DNA of 12,880 nucleotides, taken from positions 1 through 12,880 of the forward strand of contig JAQSDS010000440.1 in the NCBI GenBank assembly GCA_029946045.1. Reading direction: 5' to 3'. The notes below the pieces were generated by a model that was not told the DNA's origin, ran no database searches, and saw only the letters and a list, made by a program, of their open reading frames with translations. A program made the translations under genes and the position numbers. Each line of letters starts with the position of its first letter. The first letter of the stretch is position 1. This document shows positions 4,640 through 11,908 of the stretch, one piece after another. This DNA is from Rhodoferax sp. Its GTDB lineage: Bacteria; Pseudomonadota; Gammaproteobacteria; Burkholderiales; Burkholderiaceae_C.

Positions 4640-6304
4640 ATGAACCCAATTGCTTGCCCGCGCATCGTACTGGTGATGCTCAACGCGCGCTACATCCACG
4701 CCTCGCTGGGCTTGCGCTACCTGCTGGCCAACCTCGACCGACATGGTGGTGCGGGTCTGCGCGCGCAAGCTGTGCTGCGCGAGTACACGATTTCCCGGCC
4801 GGCGCCCGAGGTGGTGGCGGACCTGTTGGCCACGCTGGGGCCCACACCAGACACTGCAACGCAGATTGTGGGCTTTGGTGTGTACATCTGGAACGTGACG
4901 CAAACCACCGAGGTGATCCGTCTGCTCAAAGCCGCGCGGCCTGATGTGAAGCTGGTGCTGGGCGGGCCGGAGGTGAGTCATGAGACCGAGCAACAGGCCA
5001 TCACGCGCCTGGTCGATCATGTCATCACCGGCTGGGGCGATGTGAGTTTTGCCAAACTGTGTCGCGCGCTGCTGCATGGTCCGCAGCCGCTCATGAAAAT
5101 CATCCCCGGCGAGCAGCCGCCGCTGGCCGAGCTGGACTTGCCCTACGCCGAATACAGCGACGCCGACCTGGCGCACCGGCTGTTGTACGTGGAGGCCTCG
5201 CGCGGTTGCCCGTTCAAGTGTGAGTTTTGCTTGAGTGCGCTCGATAAGACCGCCTGGGCTTTTGAGCTGGACCGGGTGCTTGCGGCGCTCGATGGCCTGT
5301 ACCAGCGTGGCGCGCGCACTTTCAAATTTGTGGACCGCACCTTCAATCTGAAGATCGAACACTCGGTGCGTATCCTGCAATTTTTTCTGGAGCGGCTGCC
5401 ACCGCCTAATGCGGCTGCAAGCGCGCAATTGTTCCTGCACTTTGAGGTTATCCCCGACCACCTGCCGGAGCGCCTGCGGGCCATGTTGGCGCAATTCCCG
5501 CCGGGCGTGCTGCAGCTTGAAGTAGGCGTGCAAAGCTTCAACGTGGCGGTGCAGCAAACCATCTCAAGGCGCCAAGATAACGACGCCACCGAGGCCAATC
5601 TGCGCTGGCTGCTGGCCCACACCCACGCGCACCTGCATGTCGACCTGATCTTTGGCCTGCCGGGTGAAACACTGCAAAGTTTTGCCGACGGCTTTGACCG
5701 CCTGCTGGCGATTGGCCCGCACGAAATCCAGCTTGGCATGTTGAAGCGCTTGCGCGGCGCGCCCATTGCCCGTCACAGCACAAGTCATGGCATGGTTTAC
5801 GCATCAGACCCGCCCTACACCGTGCAACACACCGCCGTGGTCGACGCCGCCACGCTGCAGCGCTTTGGCCGGCTGGCTCGTTACTGGGAGCTATTGGCCA
5901 ACTCGGGCCGTTTTGCACAGACGCTGCCGCTGTTGCTGCATGCGCCGCTCGCCGACGGCACACCAGCTGACTCGCCGTTCTGGTGTTTCATGGCTTTTTC
6001 TGACTGGCTGTGGCAGCGCCAGGGCAGCACGTACCGGCTCACCCCCGAGGCGCTGGTGGACGCCTTGTTTGACTACCTCAGTGCCAGCCTGTCGCCAACT
6101 TTGGTGCGCCAGACCTTGCTGGCAGACTATGTGGCCAGCGGCGCGCGCGCCAACCCCAAGGCCTTGCACGGCCTCTTGCCCAGGCGCGATGCGTCAGCGC
6201 TCAAGGCCGGCCGCACGCTGGCGACCCGGCAGGACCGGCACCGTGTGCTCATGTCTCATCCCAGTCCTTCCAGTCCACCGCGTGGTCGGTCCGGTACCGA
6301 TTGA
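4640..6304 (+). CDS. B12-binding radical SAM protein, DUF4080 family
   Basis: This 554-residue protein has three parts. An N-terminal cobalamin-binding Rossmann domain (about 8-145) carries IVGFGVYIWNVTQT and KLVLGGPEVS. A radical SAM core (about 183-390) has the 4Fe-4S motif RGCPFKCEFC, with C190, C194 and C197 in CX3CX2C spacing, and later LQLEVGVQSFN and VDLIFGLPGET. A DUF4080 C-terminal region follows (about 400-530). Such enzymes bind an iron-sulfur cluster, S-adenosylmethionine and probably cobalamin, and often act as methyltransferases; the substrate of this family is unknown to me. The ATG at 4640 opens directly on conserved sequence and probably gives a leaderless message. The last 18 residues (MSHPSPSSPPRGRSGTD plus one) are encoded opposite the 3' end of the SulP gene. 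The gene is otherwise monocistronic and divergent from slyD. Confidence 0.92.
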   Translation: MNPIACPRIVLVMLNARYIHASLGLRYLLANLDRHGGAGLRAQAVLREYTISRPAPEVVADLLATLGPTPDTATQIVGFGVYIWNVTQTTEVIRLLKAARPDVKLVLGGPEVSHETEQQAITRLVDHVITGWGDVSFAKLCRALLHGPQPLMKIIPGEQPPLAELDLPYAEYSDADLAHRLLYVEASRGCPFKCEFCLSALDKTAWAFELDRVLAALDGLYQRGARTFKFVDRTFNLKIEHSVRILQFFLERLPPPNAAASAQLFLHFEVIPDHLPERLRAMLAQFPPGVLQLEVGVQSFNVAVQQTISRRQDNDATEANLRWLLAHTHAHLHVDLIFGLPGETLQSFADGFDRLLAIGPHEIQLGMLKRLRGAPIARHSTSHGMVYASDPPYTVQHTAVVDAATLQRFGRLARYWELLANSGRFAQTLPLLLHAPLADGTPADSPFWCFMAFSDWLWQRQGSTYRLTPEALVDALFDYLSASLSPTLVRQTLLADYVASGARANPKALHGLLPRRDASALKAGRTLATRQDRHRVLMSHPSPSSPPRGRSGTD

Positions 6305-7988
6305 CCGCATTGCCCACGGTGGGGACAAAAATGTCATGGCCGAGCTGGTCCAGCGTGCCGTATGCTTTCAGCCGGTCCTTCACCTGGCCCTTGAGTCCGG
6401 CAAACCACAGTTCAATGCCCTGCTGCGTCAGTTCACGGTGCAGCGTGACCAGCATGTCGGCTGCGGTGATGTCGATGTCGGTGATGGCGTCGGCCACCAC
6501 CACCAGCCGCAGCGTGGTCGTAGGCGCGGTGGCAATGGCGCGCTGTACCTGTTCCTGAAAAATCTCGCCGTTGGCAAAAAAGAGTTGCGCATCCCAGCGA
6601 AACAGCACCAGGCCAGGCACGCGCCGCCCCTCCGGATGCCTGACCACGTCGTGGTAACCCTTTGCCCCGTCCACGCGGCCCAGCACCGCAAAGTAAGGGT
6701 GCCAGGCGTTCCACAGCAACACCAGCATGGCCAGCGCCACGGTGATGACAATGCCTTCGATGACACCCACCAGGGCCACACCGACAAAGCTGGTCAGCGA
6801 CAGGGCGAACTCCACCTTGCGCTGCCGGTACATTTGCCGCATGCCCGCCACATCGGCAAATGACAGGCAGGCGGTCATGACCACGGCAGCCAACACTGCG
6901 CTGGGCAGGTTCTGCAGCCATGCGGTGCCCCACACCAGCAGCAGCGCAATGGCCAGCGCCCCCACCAGACCGGTCACTTGTGTTTTGGCGCCGGCAGCCT
7001 CGGCCACCGGCGTGCGTGAGGCGCTAGCGCTGACGGAAAAACCCTGAGCCAGCCCGGTGGCGATGTTGGCCAGACCCAGCGCCACCATTTCCTGACTCTG
7101 GCTGACGCGGTAGCCGCCGCGTTGGGCCAATGCGCGCGACAAGACGCTGGTATCAGTAAACGACAGCAGCGAAATAATGATGGCGCCGGGCAGCAACTGC
7201 CGCACGTCCTGCCACGACACCGCCGGAAATTGCCAATCTGGCAGGCCCTGCGGCAGGCGACCCAAGACCGACACATGGGCGCTGTTGGCCAAGTCGAACC
7301 AGCTCGACACGCCTGTGGCCAGCAGCACCACCAACAACAGCGCAGGCCAGCGCGGCCGAAGACGCGCCAGCAGAAAAATCAGCGCCAGGCTGACGCAGCC
7401 GATCAGCAGGGCCACACCGTTGCCCTGGCCGTCGACCACGCGTTGCAGCAGATGGCTCAACTGGTCAGGCAAATCGCCCGTCGTGGCGGGAATGCCCAGT
7501 ATTTTTGGCAATTGACCGACCAGCACGGTCAGGGCAATGGCGTTTAAAAAACCAATGCGAATGGGTTTGGACAGCAGGTCGGCCAGCAGCCCCAGGCGCG
7601 CCAGCCCGATCAGCATCGAGCACGCCCCAGACAATATGGCCAGCATGCCTGCCAACACCACGGCGCGGTCCACATTGCCCGCAGCCAGTGGCAGGATCAG
7701 CGCCGCAATCACGGCCGTCAGGGTGGAGTCGGGGCCCAGCACCAGGATGCGGCTGGGGCCAAACATGGCATACACGATCAGGGGAATGATGGTGGCGTAC
7801 AAGCCATGGATGGCGGGCAGTCCCGATGCCTCGGCATAACCCATACCCACCGGCACCAGGATGGCGGTGAGCGCCAGGCCCGCCATCAGGTCGGGCACCA
7901 ACCAGGCACGCTGGTAGTGCCGCAAGGTGGTCAAACCTGGTGCCCAACCGGTCAGCAAGCGGATGTTGTTCCAGCGGATAAGCGTCAC
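6249..7988 (-). CDS. SulP-family anion transporter with STAS domain
   Basis: This 579-residue inner-membrane protein has a Pfam Sulfate_transp-type core of about 10-14 hydrophobic helices (residues 30-420) and a cytoplasmic STAS domain (about 440-560). Family marks include VPDLMAGLALTAILVPVGMGYAEASGLP (split here as VPDLMAGLALT and LVPVGMGYAEASGLP), GLYATIIPLIVYAMFGPS, GLANIATGLAQGFSVSASASRTPVAEAAGAKTQ (notably GFSVSASASRT) and, in STAS, VVVADAITDIDITAADML. SulP proteins move sulfate, bicarbonate, nitrate, chloride or dicarboxylates; no carbonic anhydrase or sulfate gene adjoins to fix the substrate. Translation starts at GTG 7986-7988, six bases after a good AGGAG. The 3' end overlaps the radical SAM gene by 56 bp, and the 5' end diverges from ychJ with a short spacer. 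Confidence 0.92.
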   Translation of the reverse strand: MTLIRWNNIRLLTGWAPGLTTLRHYQRAWLVPDLMAGLALTAILVPVGMGYAEASGLPAIHGLYATIIPLIVYAMFGPSRILVLGPDSTLTAVIAALILPLAAGNVDRAVVLAGMLAILSGACSMLIGLARLGLLADLLSKPIRIGFLNAIALTVLVGQLPKILGIPATTGDLPDQLSHLLQRVVDGQGNGVALLIGCVSLALIFLLARLRPRWPALLLVVLLATGVSSWFDLANSAHVSVLGRLPQGLPDWQFPAVSWQDVRQLLPGAIIISLLSFTDTSVLSRALAQRGGYRVSQSQEMVALGLANIATGLAQGFSVSASASRTPVAEAAGAKTQVTGLVGALAIALLLVWGTAWLQNLPSAVLAAVVMTACLSFADVAGMRQMYRQRKVEFALSLTSFVGVALVGVIEGIVITVALAMLVLLWNAWHPYFAVLGRVDGAKGYHDVVRHPEGRRVPGLVLFRWDAQLFFANGEIFQEQVQRAIATAPTTTLRLVVVADAITDIDITAADMLVTLHRELTQQGIELWFAGLKGQVKDRLKAYGTLDQLGHDIFVPTVGNAVNRYRTDHAVDWKDWDET

Positions 7989-7992
7989 ATCA

Positions 7993-7999
7993 GGCTCCT
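7993..7999 (-). promoter_or_regulatory. Ribosome-binding site that fixes the SulP GTG start
   Basis: The minus strand reads GCAGGAGCC just before TGAT and the GTG codon at 7988-7986. The AGGAG core lies six to seven bases from GTG, the normal distance. An out-of-frame ATG overlaps the GTG by one base and should be ignored. Confidence 0.6.
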
Positions 8000-8040
8000 G
8001 CGGCTGGCCAACGGTTCGGGTGGGGAGCGCCTGATCCCGT

Positions 8041-8046
8041 TACCAT
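8041..8046 (+). promoter_or_regulatory. Candidate -10 element of ychJ, leaderless type
   Basis: TACCAT at 8041-8046 is followed by seven bases and then the ATG at 8054. This is the same hexamer at the same distance as before the radical SAM gene. No good -35 is apparent and no Shine-Dalgarno sequence is present. The ATG at 8045 overlaps this hexamer, which argues for the start at 8054. Confidence 0.3.
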
Positions 8047-8053
8047 GCTGGGC

Positions 8054-8461
8054 ATGAAAAAGAACGCGCTGTCCTCTCGTGCCGCCTGCCCTTGTGACAG
8101 CGGCTTGCCCTATGGCGATTGTTGCGGCCGCTGGCACGCGGGCCTGAAGCAAGGCCTGCACGCGCCCACCCCCGAGGCGCTGATGCGCTCGCGTTACAGC
8201 GCCTACGGCTTGGGCCTGATCGACTACCTGCTCGCCACCTGGCACCCGTCGACCTCGCCCGGCGAACTGGAACTGCCGCCGCTCAAATGGCTGGGCCTGG
8301 AAGTGCGCCAGGCACAGGCTTCGGGTGACGCGGGGGTGGTGGAATTTGTCGCGCGTTACCGCGACAACGGGCGCGGCGGGCGCATGCACGAGCTCAGCCG
8401 CTTTGTCTTTGAGGACGGGCGCTGGTTGTACATCGACGGCGAGCAGCAGGCGCCGGAGTGA
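8054..8461 (+). CDS. ychJ: YchJ-family SEC-C motif protein
   Basis: This protein of 135 residues belongs to the YchJ/UPF0225 family. The N-terminal SEC-C zinc-binding motif reads CPCDSGLPYGDCC (CxC ... CC). The family core follows with PEALMRSRYSAYGLGLIDYLLATWHPS, WLGLEV and VEFVARYRDNGR (each recognisable in E. coli YchJ), ending in the RFVFEDGRWLYIDG block. E. coli YchJ carries a second SEC-C motif at its C-terminus; here the protein stops ten residues after YIDG, so only the N-terminal motif is present. The role of YchJ is not established. The SEC-C domain in SecA binds zinc and supports SecB or nucleotide-related contacts. The ATG at 8054 is preferred over the ATG at 8045 because the latter overlaps a probable -10 hexamer. 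It is divergent from SulP and ends 16 bp before the histidine kinase gene. Confidence 0.9.
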   Translation: MKKNALSSRAACPCDSGLPYGDCCGRWHAGLKQGLHAPTPEALMRSRYSAYGLGLIDYLLATWHPSTSPGELELPPLKWLGLEVRQAQASGDAGVVEFVARYRDNGRGGRMHELSRFVFEDGRWLYIDGEQQAPE

Positions 8462-8477
8462 CGCGTTGCTTGGCATT

Positions 8478-10667
8478 TCAGGCGGCAGGTAGCCAGAGCG
8501 TCACCGTGGTGCCCTCACCGAGCTGGCTTACCACAGTCACTTCGCCACCATGAATTTCGATGATCTCCCGGACAATGCTCATGCCCAGTCCGGTACCCGG
8601 AATCTTGCCGGTGCTGTCGGCACGATAAAAGCGCTCGAAGACGCGTGCCACCTCTTCCGCACGCATGCCGATGCCGTGGTCACGCACCTCGATGCCGAAG
8701 CGGCCTACGCTGTGATGCACTTCCTGAAGAAAGCTCAGGCTGATGGTGCCGCCGCGCGGTGAGTATTTATAGGCCTTGGCGAGCACGTTGAGTAGCGCCT
8801 GCTGTATCTTCTTGCGGTCAACCCGTACCAGCAGCGGTTCGTTGGATGCCTGAATTTGCGGTGTTTCGCGACCCTCGGGCAATTTGTAGCTTGCCACGGC
8901 CTCGTTCACACAGTCCTCCAATGACAGGACTTCCAGCACAAAGTCTTTGCCGCGGCGCGCTTCGATACGCGCCAGGTCCAGCAGTTCGTTGATGATGGAG
9001 GCCATCAGCTCGGACTGGCGGAAGATGGTGGACAGCATGTCCTTGCGCTCGTCTTGGTCGAAATCCCGCATCAGCAAGAGCTCGCAATAACCGTAAATGC
9101 TCGCCATCGGCGTGCGCAACTCATGCGCTGCCGTGGACAGGAATTCGCTTTTCATGCGGTCCACTTCGGTCTCGTGTGTGACATCGCGCAGGTACAGGAT
9201 TTGCGACACATTCTCGGACTGCGACAGCCGAATGCCGACCTCCAGCACGCGCTGCCCCGGGCCTGCCAGCTCAATCAGGCAGTGCCGAATCCTGACCTGT
9301 TGTGCCGTCGTTTCGTCTTCGCGCATGCCTCTGCGTTCCATACGCAGCGAAGCAACGCCTGGAAAAACGGATTCGGGCAGACATTTGCTAGCCAGCAGCG
9401 CGGAAAATTGGGCTTCGTCCAGGCCGATGATGTCGTCGGCCTGGGTGCTCGTCATGCGCAAGAAGGCCAGGTTGGCAAACGTCACCTTGAGCCCGGCATC
9501 AAAAGACACAAATCCGTCGGGGCTCAGATCGAAAATGGCATTCAACTGTTCGGTACGGTCACGGGTTGCAGCTTGTGACTGCTCCAGCTGCGCCGTTCGC
9601 AAGGCAACTTTTTCTTCCAGGGACGACTCGGAAATTCGGACCGCGTTGACCATGACCTCAAAGGCCATGGCCAGCTGCGCTACTTCCCAGGCGCTGTTTT
9701 TGGGCACGGCAATGCTCAGGTCGCGGGTCTCGGCCACCCGGTGGGCCGTGTTGGTCAATTCGGTCAGCGGCGCAATCAAACCGCGTGACACGCGTCGCGC
9801 CCAGAAAATGACCAGCAGCACCATCAACAGGCCGGCCAGGCCATAGCCCAGACCGAGTGGAAGCAGCTTGTTTTGGAAGGGCTGAAAACGGTCCTGCACC
9901 ACCACTTCCAGCGGGTAAGGCAGGGCCTCGGGCTGGCCCTTGAAGAGCGCTGCGCTGGCCTGCTGCAATGAAGCACCCCCAGCCTGTTTCACCTGAACGC
10001 CCACCAGCGATTCCGTGCTGCCGGTGCGCTGTAGCGCGACGCCGCTCAGGTCAAGGTCCTGGGGCACCGACTGCAAGATGTCATTCAAAGCAAGCTGCGT
10101 CACCACCACCCCTTCCACCGTGCCGGTGTAGCCAAAAACAACCCCGTGGTAAACCGTCCAGCCCAGACCGCCGCCAGGCAGTGGGGCCAATTCACGTAGC
10201 GTCTTGCCGTCGACCATGACCTGCTTGAAGAGGGCGGAGTCCGGGCGGCAATTGGACAGCGGCGAACGGGTTCCGGCCAGCCGCGCGCCGTTGATGTCGC
10301 ACAGTGCCAGCCCGCTGGATGCCGCAATCGGGAAGTTGTAGTTTTCCAGAAATGGCACCACATAGGAATCGCGTCCGGTGGAATCGAGCAGCGCGGTCAT
10401 GAACATCGGATTTTTCGCCAGTGCTGTGACAGAACTCTCGACGACCTTGATCGAGGCCTCCAGACGTTCGACGACCCGGCCAGATTTCTCCTGGAGCCGT
10501 TCATGCTGGGTTCTGGCTTCGACCCAGTAGATAACGCCCAGAGACATCAGGGCCACCACCGCAATGCTGGCAATGGCAATGAACGCCGCCTGCAGCGCGA
10601 AGGTATTGGCCAGGCTGGAGGCGCGCCAGCGCCTGAGCGCGTTGAGGGGTTTCTGAAAGTTCAGCAA
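8478..10667 (-). CDS. Membrane sensor histidine kinase (HAMP-PAS-HisKA-HATPase)
   Basis: From the TTG at 10665-10667 the protein has 729 residues: TM1 (about 24-47), an extracytoplasmic sensor region (48-268), TM2 (269-289), HAMP (290-345), PAS (372-495, DLSPDGFVSFDAGL), HisKA with phospho-acceptor H515 in HELRTP, and HATPase_c (about 600-729). G1 (DHGIGM, D663), F (FERFYRAD) and G2 (GTGLGMS) boxes are intact. The N box reads NVLAKAYKYSP, so the normally invariant Asn is Lys631. The TTG has GAGG five bases upstream and lies 7 bp after the stop of the binding-protein gene; an ATG at 10712 (38-bp overlap) is an alternative. Longer versions to 10946 are shadow of the upstream gene. No response regulator adjoins. 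It probably senses the neighbouring periplasmic binding protein. Confidence 0.9.
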   Translation of the reverse strand: MLNFQKPLNALRRWRASSLANTFALQAAFIAIASIAVVALMSLGVIYWVEARTQHERLQEKSGRVVERLEASIKVVESSVTALAKNPMFMTALLDSTGRDSYVVPFLENYNFPIAASSGLALCDINGARLAGTRSPLSNCRPDSALFKQVMVDGKTLRELAPLPGGGLGWTVYHGVVFGYTGTVEGVVVTQLALNDILQSVPQDLDLSGVALQRTGSTESLVGVQVKQAGGASLQQASAALFKGQPEALPYPLEVVVQDRFQPFQNKLLPLGLGYGLAGLLMVLLVIFWARRVSRGLIAPLTELTNTAHRVAETRDLSIAVPKNSAWEVAQLAMAFEVMVNAVRISESSLEEKVALRTAQLEQSQAATRDRTEQLNAIFDLSPDGFVSFDAGLKVTFANLAFLRMTSTQADDIIGLDEAQFSALLASKCLPESVFPGVASLRMERRGMREDETTAQQVRIRHCLIELAGPGQRVLEVGIRLSQSENVSQILYLRDVTHETEVDRMKSEFLSTAAHELRTPMASIYGYCELLLMRDFDQDERKDMLSTIFRQSELMASIINELLDLARIEARRGKDFVLEVLSLEDCVNEAVASYKLPEGRETPQIQASNEPLLVRVDRKKIQQALLNVLAKAYKYSPRGGTISLSFLQEVHHSVGRFGIEVRDHGIGMRAEEVARVFERFYRADSTGKIPGTGLGMSIVREIIEIHGGEVTVVSQLGEGTTVTLWLPAA

Positions 10668-10674
10668 GCCGGCC

Positions 10675-11868
10675 TCAGGGTTTTGTTTTCCGGATCGGCT
10701 CGATGGCACCATCGTCCGCAAAACGCGCCATGAAAACTTCATTGATGCTGAGCGCGTCATGGCGTTTGGCGGTGAAGGGTTTGTCGAGCGGGCGTACCAG
10801 ACCCTTGTACGGCCCCAGATTTTCAAGTGCCTGGCGCACCGCCGTGCGGTCGGTGGACTTGGCTTTTTTGATGGCCATGGCGAGCAAATGCACCAGGTCA
10901 TAGGCATGCGCCACGCCGACCGGCGAGACCACCTTGCGCGGGTCATCGTTGCCAGTGACGGTCTTCAAACCCGCCAGCACGCTCTTGGTCTTGGCATCGG
11001 TCTTGCCAATAAAAGAATAAGTCTGCACCACCGACAAGTCGATCGACTTCAAGCTTGCGCCCGCCTGCTCGAAAAACTGTCCGCCTGTGAGACCCCAATG
11101 CGCCACCAGAGGCAGGTGCTGGTCTGGCGGCAGCTTGACCATTTCCTTGAGCAGAATCACCGCTTCCTTGTCATTGGCGACAAAGATGATCACCTGTGCC
11201 CCCGCGTTACGCAGCGTCTGGTAGTGCGCGATCATGCTGGCATCACCCCAGTTGTACCACTTGGCTGCCACGATGTCCTGCCGCGTGTCCTTGGCTGCCG
11301 TCTCTTCGGCCGCCTTGAGGCTGCTGCGCCCCCACTCGGTGTTGGGCAGCAAGATGCCTACCTTCCTGTAGCCCTGTTTGAGGGCATGGCGCATCATGAC
11401 CTGCAAGGCCCAGGAGTCCCGGAGCGACAGGCGAAACACATAGTTGGGCGAAAAATCGTTGTCGGTGATGGCATCGGCGGCGGCCCAGGGGTCAAGCATC
11501 AGCATCTTGAGGCGGTGGATTTCGGGCAGCATTTCGACCACCACCGGGCTATAACGGGCGCACATGACCGCCACGACGTCGGGGTCAGCGGCCAATTCGC
11601 GCAGGTTGTTCAGCGAGCGTGCAGGCACCGCCCGGTTGTCGCGTTCGATGACTTCGAGTTGGCGTCCGAGCAAGCCACCGGCGGCATTGATCTCGTTGAC
11701 GGCGAGCTGCGCACCGGTGCGCACCGCCTGCGCCGACGTGGAATTGGGAATGCCGAATTCGGCATCAATGGCAATTTTGATGTTGCCCGCGGCCAAGGCG
11801 CTGGCGGACAGGACCAACAATACCGACAAAAGAAAAAACGAACTGAACTTCTTGAGGTGGGTGTTCAC
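10675..11868 (-). CDS. Periplasmic substrate-binding protein, branched-chain amino-acid type
   Basis: This 397-residue protein starts at GTG 11866-11868, with GGAG six bases upstream. A signal peptide covers residues 1-26 (hydrophobic stretch SFFLLSVLLVLSASALA, cleavage after ALA-A region) and lacks a lipobox Cys, so the protein should be soluble in the periplasm. The mature part is a type 1 periplasmic-binding fold (Peripla_BP_6 / LivJ-like): GIPNSTSAQAVRTGAQLAVNEINAAGGLLGR, written here as family hallmarks GAQLAVNEINAAGG and LLGRQLEVI, then VVEMLPEIHRLKM, YRKVGILLPNTEWGRSS and YDLVHLLAMAIKKA. The ligand is unknown. No permease or ATPase gene is adjacent; instead a sensor kinase follows after 7 bp, which points to a sensory binding protein. 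It follows deoA by 40 bp on the same strand. Confidence 0.9.
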   Translation of the reverse strand: MNTHLKKFSSFFLLSVLLVLSASALAAGNIKIAIDAEFGIPNSTSAQAVRTGAQLAVNEINAAGGLLGRQLEVIERDNRAVPARSLNNLRELAADPDVVAVMCARYSPVVVEMLPEIHRLKMLMLDPWAAADAITDNDFSPNYVFRLSLRDSWALQVMMRHALKQGYRKVGILLPNTEWGRSSLKAAEETAAKDTRQDIVAAKWYNWGDASMIAHYQTLRNAGAQVIIFVANDKEAVILLKEMVKLPPDQHLPLVAHWGLTGGQFFEQAGASLKSIDLSVVQTYSFIGKTDAKTKSVLAGLKTVTGNDDPRKVVSPVGVAHAYDLVHLLAMAIKKAKSTDRTAVRQALENLGPYKGLVRPLDKPFTAKRHDALSINEVFMARFADDGAIEPIRKTKP

Positions 11869-11908
11869 AGGGGGCTCCGGATGGGTATTTCTTGGTCAAA
11901 TTGTGCAC
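11869..11908 (-). other. Short deoA to binding-protein gap
   Basis: Only 40 bp separate the deoA stop from the GTG of the binding-protein gene. It holds the CGGAG ribosome-binding site and no hairpin with a T-run, so read-through from deoA into the sensory pair is possible. A separate promoter for the pair would have to lie within deoA. Confidence 0.4.

Noticed and set aside
4540..4683. 48-residue N-terminal extension of SlyD
   Set aside because: It has no similarity, covers the divergent promoter region and the start of the radical SAM gene, while MKIEKDTVVTL is the normal family start.
4619..5557. Minus-strand open frame of 312 codons
   Set aside because: It is antisense to the radical SAM gene, whose catalytic motifs are clear; the frame has no recognisable domain.
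10713..10946. Longer N-terminus for the histidine kinase
   Set aside because: These codons overlap the conserved C-terminus of the binding-protein gene and encode Arg/Ser/Trp-rich sequence without similarity.
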